Positions 37,340-45,360 of a DNA stretch of 64,000 nt are shown here, in pieces. A program made the translations under genes and the position numbers. The stretch comes from CAWGCE01 sp964480915. GTDB taxonomy: Bacteria > Planctomycetota > Planctomycetia > Pirellulales > Pirellulaceae. Positions within the stretch are counted from its first letter, which is position 1. Each line of letters starts with the position of its first letter. The notes beneath the pieces were generated by a model that was not told the origin of the DNA, did no database searches, and saw only the letters and a list, made by a program, of their open reading frames with translations. The stretch lies in NCBI GenBank assembly GCA_964480915.1, contig CAYZRS010000023.1:1-64000 (forward strand). The letters are read 5' to 3'.

Positions 37340-37368
37340 AGCCCACCGAATTTCGGTGGGCTTTTTTT
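37340..37368 (+). terminator. Rho-independent terminator of HU-like gene
   Basis: GC-rich stem AGCCCACCG pairing with CGGTGGGCT around an AATTT loop, followed by seven T. It lies about 40 nt after the HU-like stop codon. This is a textbook intrinsic terminator in the plus direction. Confidence 0.9.
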
Positions 37369-37501
37369 GCGACTTTTCAGTTGTTTTCGACCGTTGGCCC
37401 GATTCATGTTCAGATTCAGTCACGATCCGCGGCTGTCTTGCGAAACTTGAGCGACGCTGGAGTGTTGAATCATCAGAAGAGAATTGGTCCAAGTTGTTTC
37501 G

Positions 37502-38542
37502 ATGAGGAAAATCACCATGTTGCGATATTCGGGTGTTCCGCGCTATGTTGCCGGTTTGGTGTTCGGTTTAGCCGTCGGTTTCGCATCGCTGACGCTCTTA
37601 CCAGCAGCCGCCCAGGGCGGCCTGCCGGCCGGCATCGAATGGTACGGCATTTTGGAAGATGGATTGGCCGAAGCCGCGCGAACCGATCGTCCGATTCTGC
37701 TGCTTTCAGCGGCGCCCCAGTGTGGCGGTGTCTCTGGGCTGTGGTGACCTGGCAAGCAAGATATGGACAGGAGTTACTTGTCCTCCGCCGATGTTGTCGA
37801 AGCTTCTCGCAATTTTGTTTGCATCCGTCTAGCGACCTACGAAGACGCGAAAGAAGCTGAGTTTCTCAAGCAGGTGTTTGGTCGAGATGGCAAACTGGAA
37901 AACACGGTGTTTTGTTTTCTCAACCCGAACGCGTCGGAAAGGCTAACGCGGGCAGGCCGTGGGCCGCGATTTCAATTTGAAGGCCCCGCTGAGATGGCCG
38001 AGTTCATGAATCAAACCGCCTTCCGATTTCCAGGGAAGCCGGATGGCGAATCTTCGGCTCCTTCCCTCCCGCAAATGAAGAATCTTCGGTTGGCCCTGAA
38101 CGTGGCCGCTTGTGATGGCTTGCCGCTGGTCGTGGTGCATGCGGCGACCGAATCGCAACGCCAACAAATGGCCCAGCGACTGTCGACGGCCTCACGTCGG
38201 GAAATGGGTGGCAAATTTCACTTTTACGAATCTGACAATTCGACAGAATTGAGGAAATTGATTGGCTCGAAACCACGAAGTTCCTTTTATGTCATCGAGC
38301 CGGACGAATTCGGTCAGGATGGTAAGCTGATTCGGACGTTGGCGGCTGACACCGATGCGGAGTCGCTAGCGCACCAATTGGAGAAAGTCGCCGCATCGTT
38401 GAGCAAGCCGACGAAAAGTCACCGTCTGCATGTTCGCGCCGGGACGTCCCAAGGTATCCGCTGGGAGACCGAGATTCCCGTTACGGATGAAATGGCGAAA
38501 AAAGCAACCGAGCGTCGCCAATCGCGAGGTGCAAGGCCCTAG
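37502..38542 (+). CDS. Thioredoxin-like protein with in-frame UGA: candidate selenoprotein
   Basis: One open frame of 346 codons broken only by a TGA at 37745-37747 (codon 82). Before it are a signal peptide (about 1-38) and a thioredoxin-like start: DRPILLLSAAPQCGGVSGLW, with Cys74. After the TGA the frame continues as PGKQDMDRSYLSSADVVEASR and FVCIRLATYED without interruption to 38542. Seventeen nt after the TGA is a hairpin whose loop and distance fit a bacterial SECIS. Read as selenocysteine, the product has a Cys-x7-Sec arrangement. The start could also be TTG 37484 or ATG 37517. The alternative is a nonsense mutation giving two fragments. The next gene starts 11 nt downstream. Confidence 0.65.
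37765..37783 (+). promoter_or_regulatory. Candidate bacterial SECIS hairpin
   Basis: GGACAGG pairs with CTTGTCC (7 bp, one G-U) around the loop AGTTA at 37772-37776. Twenty-four nt separate the UGA from the loop, and G is within the first two loop bases, followed by U. These features match the published general model for bacterial SECIS elements, which recruit SelB just downstream of a Sec UGA. Confidence 0.55.
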
Positions 38543-38553
38543 AGCTTGAAATC

Positions 38554-39603
38554 ATGTGGAAGTTGACGCCAGCGATCATTGTTCTTGCTGTAGCGAGTGC
38601 AGCCGCCGATGAACCGCTCCTGCAATGGCAGGTGCAAAAGAGCCCCGTCGAGGTCAGCCTGCGGGGGCTCAGTGTTGTTAATGACGAGGTTGCCTGGGCC
38701 AGCGGCGCTGCCGGCACGGTGGTGCGAACAGTCGATGCAGGACGCACCTGGGAATGGGTCAAAGTTCCAGGGGCTGAGGAACTCGATTTCCGCGATATCG
38801 AGGCGATGGGCGAGCAAGAAGCCGTCGTCCTATCGGCCGGTTCGCCAGCGAGGGCTTACCGCACTGATGATGGTGGCAAAACATGGAAAATCGTGTTTGA
38901 AGATGCTCGCCCTGGCATCTTTTTTGACGCCATGATCATCGACGGTCAGCAAGGCCTAGCGTTTAGCGACCCGATCGAGGGACGGTTGGTCCTCCTATCG
39001 ACAAACGATGCTGGCCGTTCCTGGACTCTGCGAGCTCCACAAGACTGTCCGGAGACGCTGCCCGGCGAGGCTGGTTTTGCAGCCAGCGGGAGTTGTTTGG
39101 CTTCGTCGGGCGGGCGGCGTTGGATTGGGTTGGGAGGCGAGACGGCCGAGCCGTCCCGGGCTCGCATCCTGCGTTCGTTCGATGCGGGGGCGACTTGGAG
39201 TGCCGCGAGGACCCCGCTCCGCAGCGGCGAGTCACGTGGCGTCTTCTCGGTCGCATTTCTTGACGCTCAACGAGGAATCGCAGTCGGCGGTGATTACACC
39301 GATCCGGAGGACACGACCGATGTGGTGGCTGTCACAAAAGACGGCGGACAAACGTGGACGATTCCCGCCAGCGGGCCGTCGGGGTACCGATCTTGCGTGG
39401 CCTGTATCCCCAAGTCGCTGATCTGTGTGGCTGTGGGCCGGAACGGGGCCGACATATCGACCGATGCGGGACAATCTTGGCAGCGATGCGGTGAAGAGCC
39501 CTACCAAGCGGTCGCCTTTTCACCAACCGGCCGCTGCGGCTGGGCGGTGAGTGGCCAAGGAAAACTCGCTCGCGTGCATGTCAGCGGCCAGGGTACGAAT
39601 TAG
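38554..39603 (+). CDS. Exported BNR/Ycf48-like propeller protein
   Basis: A 349-residue protein with a signal peptide (MWKLTPAIIVLAVASAAADE). It has repeated Asp-box/BNR motifs of the form S.D.G.TW: VDAGRTWEW, DDGGKTWKI, NDAGRSWTL, FDAGATWSA, KDGGQTWTI and TDAGQSWQR. Together they should form a six- or seven-bladed propeller as in Ycf48-like or sialidase-fold proteins. No sialidase active-site arginines can be identified with confidence. It starts 11 nt after the candidate selenoprotein and is probably co-transcribed with it. Role unknown; perhaps a periplasmic assembly factor. Confidence 0.8.
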   Translation: MWKLTPAIIVLAVASAAADEPLLQWQVQKSPVEVSLRGLSVVNDEVAWASGAAGTVVRTVDAGRTWEWVKVPGAEELDFRDIEAMGEQEAVVLSAGSPARAYRTDDGGKTWKIVFEDARPGIFFDAMIIDGQQGLAFSDPIEGRLVLLSTNDAGRSWTLRAPQDCPETLPGEAGFAASGSCLASSGGRRWIGLGGETAEPSRARILRSFDAGATWSAARTPLRSGESRGVFSVAFLDAQRGIAVGGDYTDPEDTTDVVAVTKDGGQTWTIPASGPSGYRSCVACIPKSLICVAVGRNGADISTDAGQSWQRCGEEPYQAVAFSPTGRCGWAVSGQGKLARVHVSGQGTN

Positions 39604-39656
39604 CTGGCGACCGATGCGCGGCGACGGGCGCCACTGGCTAGGAATTATGAGCGTAG

Positions 39657-39729
39657 TGGTCGGGGGCGGATTTGAACCGCCGACACGTGGATTTTCAGTC
39701 CACTGCTCTACCAACTGAGCTACCCGACC
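39657..39729 (-). tRNA. tRNA-Phe (GAA)
   Basis: A 73-nt cloverleaf on the minus strand. The acceptor stem is GGTCGGG/CCCGACC with discriminator A, the D-loop is GCTCAGTTGGTAGAGC, the anticodon stem-loop is GTGGA-CTGAAAA-TCCAC with anticodon GAA, and the T-arm GGCGGTTCAAATCCGCC is canonical. The 3' CCA is not encoded; CTA follows the discriminator. Confidence 0.97.
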
Positions 39730-39864
39730 TCCCCTGCTGAACCACCTTGTTCCGGCAGGCAAGTCGCACAGTCTAAACGAAAGTGATCGACGGGAAAACG
39801 GGGCCTGCGGGGCTGGCAAGGCGTTATCGGGCCCGGGAACGTCGGGTTGGGTCGGCTCATCGGG

Positions 39865-40068
39865 TTACACCGTCCCCTCGCGGCAGGCCGAGCCTCTCGC
39901 GACGCCATGGGCACTGAGGTGCTCCCAGCGGTTCTCCAGCTCGTCCAGGTCACGCGATAACTCGGACGAAAATTGCAAAAACGGACGGAGGGACGTTCTG
40001 ATCGGAGCGGCATCGCCGGGCTGCGTCAATTCGACCGTGAATTTTGTGCATGGGTTGGAAACAGACAT
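39865..40068 (-). CDS. Small hypothetical protein
   Basis: A 67-residue frame beginning MSVSNPCTKFTVEL and ending in a basic tail. The helical middle 'LQFSSELSRDLDELENRWEHL' is amphipathic, which looks protein-like. There is no clear ribosome site and no recognised domain. It lies downstream of the small helix-turn-helix-like gene on the same strand. It may be a real small planctomycete gene or a chance frame. Confidence 0.3.
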   Translation of the reverse strand: MSVSNPCTKFTVELTQPGDAAPIRTSLRPFLQFSSELSRDLDELENRWEHLSAHGVARGSACREGTV

Positions 40069-40173
40069 GATTTCGCTCGTTCGGTTTGTGGGCTCTGAGA
40101 AGCGGGTGACTATTTCACCCTGCGGAGGCCAGCCGCGCGAGGGGACATGATTTTCGAGAAAATTCGCCAAAGT

Positions 40174-40210
40174 CTGAGGTGGCTGTGGTGGCTGAGGTGG
40201 CGGTGGTCGG
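40174..40210. repeat. Short imperfect tandem repeat
   Basis: Two adjacent imperfect copies of an 18-19 bp unit, CTGAGGTGGCTGTGGTGG and CTGAGGTGGCGGTGGTCGG, just past the stop of the small helix-turn-helix-like gene. It is too short to classify and lies outside any supported gene. Confidence 0.5.
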
Positions 40211-40232
40211 CAATCCCAGCCGCTCGCGACCG

Positions 40233-40571
40233 CTATTCGGGTTGCGGGTCAGAGTCGGAGAGGATGTCGGCAACATCCTGAGCCACTTTGAGCGCTTTTC
40301 GCGCTTTGTCCATGCCTCCGCAAACCTGCACAAACTTGGCGGCTGCGCGGATGATGTGAGCCGGCGCCCCTTCGTCGGAAGCGGCCGTTCCGTAGGTGCG
40401 CATGATGAACTTGACGTTCGACACGTAGGCCGCGCTGATCTTGTGCTTCTTGAGTGCCTCAGCGATTTCGGTCGGACGGGCATTCGGATGACTGGCCAGG
40501 TAGTCTTTGATTAGCTGCGCTTTGCTAACCTGTGGAGCGCGTCGATTTTTCGTTTTCTTATTCATACACAT
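40233..40571 (-). CDS. Small helix-turn-helix-like protein
   Basis: A 112-residue protein. A basic N-terminus (NKKTKNRR) is followed by a winged-helix-like segment: IKDYLASHPNARPTEIAEAL, then KISAAYVSNVKFIMR. A C-terminal helix ends in an acidic tail. The pattern resembles a family of small planctomycete/actinobacterial proteins with a MarR/LexA-like helix-turn-helix. It could be DNA-binding, but no target is evident. The ATG at 40571 is used; ATG 40565 is an alternative. It stands alone between noncoding stretches. Confidence 0.65.
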   Translation of the reverse strand: MCMNKKTKNRRAPQVSKAQLIKDYLASHPNARPTEIAEALKKHKISAAYVSNVKFIMRTYGTAASDEGAPAHIIRAAAKFVQVCGGMDKARKALKVAQDVADILSDSDPQPE

Positions 40572-40996
40572 TCAGCGTGGCAACACGCATAAGTCACAAT
40601 CGATCAATCCCCTCGTCTAAAACTTGGTGTATTCTCGGCGAAAGAGCAAGAAAACTTGGACCGATCGAGGGGTTTCCGCCGCGCTCGTAATCCTGCCTCG
40701 GGTGTGTCTATGCGGACTGCAGCGATTGGTTTGTTATATCGCCAATGTAGGATGGCCAGGATACGTTGCCAACATGACGCTGGGTTGGTCGAATTCCGAG
40801 GGTCCATCGATTTCAGTAAGTACTTATTTGCAAAAGACTTGGGAATCCGACAATACGTTGACAGGCGGTAGTCGCTGGGTTTACGATTTGACTGGAATAA
40901 ATGAGGTGTTTTGGCAGCGTAGGAGGAGTTGGGCCTCGGGCCACTCCACCGGTTTTCGGCGTCCGAAAACGCGGCTGGGACCGTTAGCGGCAAGGC
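40572..40996. other. Intergenic stretch without a supported gene
   Basis: About 425 bases between the small helix-turn-helix-like gene and the toroid protein. Both strands have frames of more than 130 codons here, but their products have no recognisable domain, low-complexity or basic composition, and overlap each other. It should contain promoters for the two divergent genes. I see no clear regulatory element. Confidence 0.4.
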
Positions 40997-42733
40997 ATGA
41001 GGTGCTGCGTGGATCGGCCAAGTACTATCTTTCCTAGCCGTTTTCATGATGGGCAGCGTTCCGTTGGGGCCAAAACCAACGGCCTTCAAGCGGTGGGTTC
41101 GGTTAGGTGCCGACTCCAAATTCTCTCGTTGTGCCTCGGTTTCTGGGCCACGCTCGGTACGGTTCCGACTTGGGGACTCACCCCTAACAGCCCTGAGGTC
41201 AAGGCGCTGATTGATACCGGGGTCGATTGGCTAGACAGCCACTCGTCACACAACCAGCTTGGTGGCAAGGCGCTTGTCGCGATGGTGTTCTTAAAGGCAG
41301 GCCGGCCAGACCATCCTGCGATCGCCGAAGCGGTGTCCGCCTGCCAAGCGTTCGCGTCCAAGGAAAAGAAGCAGATCGCCAGGGTCAAGGAAGTCTATAG
41401 CTTGGGGCTGTCGATTATTTTTCTTTGCGAATTGGATCCGATTGTCCATCGATCCTCCATCCAGGCACTCCTTGAAGGGCTGTACGAACGGCAAGCCTTG
41501 AACCGGGGAACAGGACAAGACGGCGGTTTCGGCTACATGAACCGGGGCACCGGCGATACGTCGATGACTCAGTACGCCGTGCTGGCCATGTGGACCGCCC
41601 ATCGATCGGGCATCGAAGTACCGGGAGAGCATGTCAAAGAGGTTTGCGAATGGCTTTTGCGGACGCAAGATCCAACGGGCGTCTGGGGCTATCAAGGACA
41701 GGCGGCAGGGTTGGGGCAACGGAAGCGGCAGAAAGAAACAAGCAGTTCGATGGCCGCGGCCGGGACGGGCAGTATTTACATGCTCTCCGATCTACTCGGC
41801 CTGAAGCTTGTTGTGAATGCGCCGATAGGAAACACCGAGATCCCGCCAGCGTTAGTCCCCGTCCCGCAAGACAATGCCAAGCCGGTGAAAGCAAGCGGCA
41901 AAGGGAATCTCAGGAGCGAAGTCAGCCAGTCAGCCCGGGACGGTGATAAGTGGCTCGCTGGTAAAATTAAGTCCGATCCGTGGCCCAAAGGCTACCCCTT
42001 CTACTACTACTATGCATTAGAACGGTATCAAAGCTTTCGTGAATTGGCGACGAATTCGGTCGATGATTCACCCGAGTGGTACGAAATTGGTGTTGGAGAA
42101 ATCAAAAAACAAATGGAAGAACGGGGACGGTGGCAAGGTGGCTGTGATCGGACCGTCAGCACTTCCTTTGCGGTCCTCTTTCTCATGCGAGGCACGAAGA
42201 AGACGATTCAAAAATCGTTGGGCAGCGGAAGCGGGCTACTCGTCGGTGGTCGAGGCTTACCGAGCGACGTGAGCCAAGTCCGGTTGCAAGGTGGAAAGTT
42301 GGTCAATTCTTCCATTCGTGTGCCAGCCGTAGAACTGCTGGATTTGCTGGAGACGGCTGAGAGTGCCGATTTAGACGAGTATATCCGCAATCCTTCATCG
42401 ATTCAGATACGGGGAACTGCCGCTGAGCAATCCGCCCAAGCGAACCGCTTTCGACGGCTTGTGCGAGATGAAGATCACCGTATCCGACGGCTGGCGGTTC
42501 AGGCATTGGCCGCTCATCGCGACCTCGACAATGTGCCTTATTTGATTTATGCCGTCACCGATCCGGATCACAACGTTTCGTCGAAAGCGCGCGAAGGGCT
42601 GCGTTTCATCAGTCGCAACCTGCTGGGAGTCTCTGCGAACCTTTCGCCGAAGGCGTCCGAGAAAGAAGCAATTGCGAACCAGTGGAAGGAGTGGTATCGC
42701 GTCATCAATCCCGACGTGAGATTCCTCGACTGA
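40997..42733 (+). CDS. Prenyltransferase-like alpha/alpha-toroid protein with C-terminal HEAT-like region
   Basis: A protein of up to 578 residues. A hydrophobic stretch (LQILSLCLGFWATLGTV, about 42-58) acts as a signal. An alpha/alpha-toroid of the squalene-cyclase/prenyltransferase repeat type follows, with GGFGYMNRGTGDTSMTQYAVLAM and QDPTGVWGYQGQ. The C-terminal quarter has HEAT-like pairs (DHRIRRLAVQALAAHRD, DPDHNVSSKAREGL). No cyclase DDxD-type acid motif is visible, so enzymatic activity is unlikely. The start is uncertain: ATG 40997 is used, and GTG 41093 directly before the signal is plausible. It ends 2 nt before the next gene and opens the ExbB/ExbD operon. Confidence 0.65.
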   Translation: MRCCVDRPSTIFPSRFHDGQRSVGAKTNGLQAVGSVRCRLQILSLCLGFWATLGTVPTWGLTPNSPEVKALIDTGVDWLDSHSSHNQLGGKALVAMVFLKAGRPDHPAIAEAVSACQAFASKEKKQIARVKEVYSLGLSIIFLCELDPIVHRSSIQALLEGLYERQALNRGTGQDGGFGYMNRGTGDTSMTQYAVLAMWTAHRSGIEVPGEHVKEVCEWLLRTQDPTGVWGYQGQAAGLGQRKRQKETSSSMAAAGTGSIYMLSDLLGLKLVVNAPIGNTEIPPALVPVPQDNAKPVKASGKGNLRSEVSQSARDGDKWLAGKIKSDPWPKGYPFYYYYALERYQSFRELATNSVDDSPEWYEIGVGEIKKQMEERGRWQGGCDRTVSTSFAVLFLMRGTKKTIQKSLGSGSGLLVGGRGLPSDVSQVRLQGGKLVNSSIRVPAVELLDLLETAESADLDEYIRNPSSIQIRGTAAEQSAQANRFRRLVRDEDHRIRRLAVQALAAHRDLDNVPYLIYAVTDPDHNVSSKAREGLRFISRNLLGVSANLSPKASEKEAIANQWKEWYRVINPDVRFLD

Positions 42734-42735
42734 AC

Positions 42736-43626
42736 ATGAGCGACATACCTCAACCCGAAGTTCGAGATCTTGATCAAGTGCCGCCCCGTTTGACGATGTC
42801 GGTCACCAATCACGATCGTCTGACGGCGACGATGACGGCTGCGCTGATCATGGTCGGATTGGTTGTTTCCATCCTGTTCGTGCTGTGGCTGACAACACGA
42901 GTTTGGATTCGAAAGCCGGCGGTCGTCCCAGAATTGATCGAACCGCTGGCCGGCGGTGGCAATGCGATGGGCAACGCGCGCGAACTGGTGGAACCGGGCC
43001 AGGAAGAGATGGACGAATTTGATGAACCTCAGCTAGAGGAGACCATCGATTCCATTACCGATACGGTGACCGATCAATTGGCCACGCTGGATGCCGTAGG
43101 AGGTGAATCGCCGACGATGACTGCGGGCGGTGGTGCGGGCGACAGTCGCGTCCCTGGTCCTGGCAATAGTGACGCCAATCTGATCCCCCGTTGGCAGCGT
43201 TGGAGAGTTCAGTTCAGCGCCAATTCTTCGCAGATCTACGTGAAGCAATTGGATGCTTTTGGTATCGAGATCGCGGCGACCGGAGGCAGTGTTTCGTCGA
43301 TCGATTATGTGTCTCACCTGTCCGAGCCCAAGCCAAAAAAGCGATCCGCACTCGCGAGCGACGAAGAACGACTTTACATGACCTATAAGTTTGGGCCATT
43401 GAAAGCGCTGGACGAACAATTATTGAAAAACAACGGCATCAAAACGGAGAATCGAATCCTGTTGCAGTTTTTTCCTGCTGAAACCGAAAACCGGTTGGCA
43501 CTTGCCGAGAAGGCCTACATGGACGAACGGGATCGGAAGTTGGAACAGATTGAAAGCACGACATTCGGAGTGAGCAGCGAGGGTGGTCGGTACACGTTTT
43601 ATGTCAAGGAGCAGGTATTGCGGTGA
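42736..43626 (+). CDS. Single-pass membrane protein of ExbB/ExbD operon
   Basis: A 296-residue protein with a cytoplasmic N-terminus, one membrane helix (about 33-53: AALIMVGLVVSILFVLWLT), an acidic linker with Gly-rich segment, and a C-terminal domain of about 160 residues outside the cytoplasm. The layout is like TonB or TolA, but I see no TonB C-terminal motif, so a TonB-analogue role is inference. The start is the ATG at 42736, 2 nt after the previous stop. It lies just before exbB. Confidence 0.6.
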   Translation: MSDIPQPEVRDLDQVPPRLTMSVTNHDRLTATMTAALIMVGLVVSILFVLWLTTRVWIRKPAVVPELIEPLAGGGNAMGNARELVEPGQEEMDEFDEPQLEETIDSITDTVTDQLATLDAVGGESPTMTAGGGAGDSRVPGPGNSDANLIPRWQRWRVQFSANSSQIYVKQLDAFGIEIAATGGSVSSIDYVSHLSEPKPKKRSALASDEERLYMTYKFGPLKALDEQLLKNNGIKTENRILLQFFPAETENRLALAEKAYMDERDRKLEQIESTTFGVSSEGGRYTFYVKEQVLR

Positions 43627-43715
43627 TGGTTACAAACGAAATGTCGGTATCTCCTCACCAGATCCAGTAAACTTACCAATTTGAAAAAGCGGCATAGGAA
43701 AAGGCAATCATCGTT

Positions 43716-44408
43716 ATGGGAACGACAGGCATACAAGGACTTACGGGTGTCATTGCTCAGATGCTTTATGTTGTGCTGCTCTTAATCGCACTATGGGGCG
43801 CTTTCTGCGTGATCATGGTCTGGTTAAGAATCGCACAGAAACGCTTTCGTGACGAACTGGAACAGGACGAGTTTTTCCAAGATGTCGACAAGATGTTGGC
43901 CAATGGCGATGCTGCGTCGCTGCAAGGGACGCTGGCCGAAGATTTGCGTGCCATGCCTCAAATGACCGCCCTGGCGATCGAAAATCGTCAGATGGGCCGC
44001 GTCCGATTACAGCAATTTCTGGTGGATCGATTTCAGCGCGATGTACTGGCCGACATCGAGTATCGGCTGAGCTGGGTGCAAACGGTGATTAAGAGCGCCC
44101 CGATGGTCGGGCTGTTGGGAACCGTCATGGGGATGATGGGCGCTTTTGCGAAATTGGCAACCGCGGAGAACGTGGCGCCCGATGCGCTGGCTCAGGACAT
44201 CAGCTTCGCACTGGTGACGACCGCATGCGGGCTGGCGATCGCCATTCCACTCGTCTTTTGCACAGCCAGTATCAACATCAAAATCCGCAAAATGGAAGAC
44301 TTGATGTCGAACGGCATTGAGAGGCTGTTTGAGCTTTTAGATCAGCGTGGCGTGGTCGCGGATACGAGAGATCGATTCCGTCGAGGGAGTGGTGATGAGC
44401 CTCTTTAA
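43716..44408 (+). CDS. exbB: MotA/TolQ/ExbB proton channel
   Basis: A 230-residue inner-membrane protein of the ExbB/TolQ/MotA family. Three membrane helices are visible (about 12-35, 125-147 and 163-187) with the family signature SAPMVGLLGTVMGMMGAF and the downstream ALVTTACGLAIAIPL. It forms the proton channel core with ExbD and transmits energy from the proton-motive force to periplasmic partners. The next gene, ExbD, begins inside its last 14 nt, showing tight coupling. The ATG at 43716 is preceded by AAGG at a somewhat long distance. Confidence 0.92.
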   Translation: MGTTGIQGLTGVIAQMLYVVLLLIALWGAFCVIMVWLRIAQKRFRDELEQDEFFQDVDKMLANGDAASLQGTLAEDLRAMPQMTALAIENRQMGRVRLQQFLVDRFQRDVLADIEYRLSWVQTVIKSAPMVGLLGTVMGMMGAFAKLATAENVAPDALAQDISFALVTTACGLAIAIPLVFCTASINIKIRKMEDLMSNGIERLFELLDQRGVVADTRDRFRRGSGDEPL

Positions 44409-44898
44409 CAAACCGAACGCCTGGGAGGGTGCCAAGTTGGAGGCCAGTGGTATTCCACGGCGTCGGATTGTCGATACCGACGAGGAGATGGATATCACGC
44501 CCATGATTGATATTACCTTCTTGCTGCTGATCTTTTTTCTCGTCGCATCAAAAATTGATGCCGGTTCCGAGGTGACGTTGCCGCTTGCCAAAAATGGCAC
44601 GGCGGTCACGATCAAAAATGCGAGCGTCTTGTCGATGTACGGTGGGACGCCCGCTTTTACCGACGTCTACATTGGTGAAGGTGATAACAAACAGAAAATT
44701 AATGCCGCCGACCCGATCGTTCAAGAAGAATTGATCGTCGGATTCATCGAACAGGCCGCTCAAGCGCAACCGCCGAAGACGCAAGTGATCCTCCGAGCCG
44801 ACAAGGGGACAAAACATCGTGAGGTCGCCCGAGTTCTGCGCGCCTTAGGACAAGTCGAAGGCGTCTCTGCCTACGTGGCAGTATTGGAGGATCAATGA
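44395..44898 (+). CDS. exbD: ExbD/TolR family protein 1
   Basis: A 167-residue ExbD/TolR protein with a short cytoplasmic tail, one membrane helix (MDITPMIDITFLLLIFFLV, about 33-51) containing the essential Asp of MIDITFLLL, and a periplasmic domain. The ATG at 44395 has GAGGGA upstream and overlaps exbB. The periplasmic part ends with VILRADKGTKHREVARVLRAL, a standard ExbD motif. It overlaps the second ExbD gene by 4 nt (ATGA). Partner of the proton channel. Confidence 0.92.
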   Translation: MSLFNKPNAWEGAKLEASGIPRRRIVDTDEEMDITPMIDITFLLLIFFLVASKIDAGSEVTLPLAKNGTAVTIKNASVLSMYGGTPAFTDVYIGEGDNKQKINAADPIVQEELIVGFIEQAAQAQPPKTQVILRADKGTKHREVARVLRALGQVEGVSAYVAVLEDQ

Positions 44899-45356
44899 GC
44901 TCCGGGAGTCGCAGCCGTTGGCAGGATGATGACATGGACATGACGCCCATGGTGGATGTCACGTTCTTGCTGCTCATTTTCTTTATGATTACTTCGGCGT
45001 TCCAGATGCAGAAGTCATTTCAGGTGCCGACGCCCCGTTCGGATCAGGCCAGTACCAATGCAAAAACTTTGGAAGACTATGAAGAGGATCCCGATTTCGT
45101 AACGGTCCGCATTGACGAGTACAACAACTTTTTTGTGGCCGCTGCCTCGTGGGATGAGGAAAAAGAGGCTCCCTCCGTACAGGACTTGCTGATTCGGCTC
45201 CGTCTGGCACAAAACGCCGATGGGCCGCGAGCGAGCCGTTTGTTGATCCTCGCGAATGGGGAAGCCGATCATGAACGAGTCGTTCAAGCGATCGATGCCG
45301 GCAATGAAGTCGGTTTAGAGGACGTGAAACTTGTGACCGTGGAAGGCGATTACTAA
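44895..45356 (+). CDS. ExbD/TolR family protein 2
   Basis: A 153-residue second ExbD/TolR protein, with the membrane helix MDMTPMVDVTFLLLIFFMIT (about 15-34) and its conserved Asp, then a periplasmic domain with an extra charged stretch (EDYEEDPDFVTVRIDEYNNFF). It starts in an ATGA overlap with the first ExbD. Two different ExbD proteins beside one ExbB imply a heteromeric stator. Four bases separate it from the propeller gene. Confidence 0.9.
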   Translation: MSSGSRSRWQDDDMDMTPMVDVTFLLLIFFMITSAFQMQKSFQVPTPRSDQASTNAKTLEDYEEDPDFVTVRIDEYNNFFVAAASWDEEKEAPSVQDLLIRLRLAQNADGPRASRLLILANGEADHERVVQAIDAGNEVGLEDVKLVTVEGDY

Positions 45357-45360
45357 TCGA

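Noticed and set aside
37763..38542. Separate 259-residue gene starting at ATG 37763
   Set aside because: It is in the same frame as the upstream signal-peptide fragment with only the TGA between them, and has no ribosome site. The two halves together form one thioredoxin-like protein.
40604..41119. Overlapping frames of 171 and 137 codons on opposite strands
   Set aside because: No domain, mutual overlap, basic/low-complexity composition and no ribosome site; treated as intergenic.
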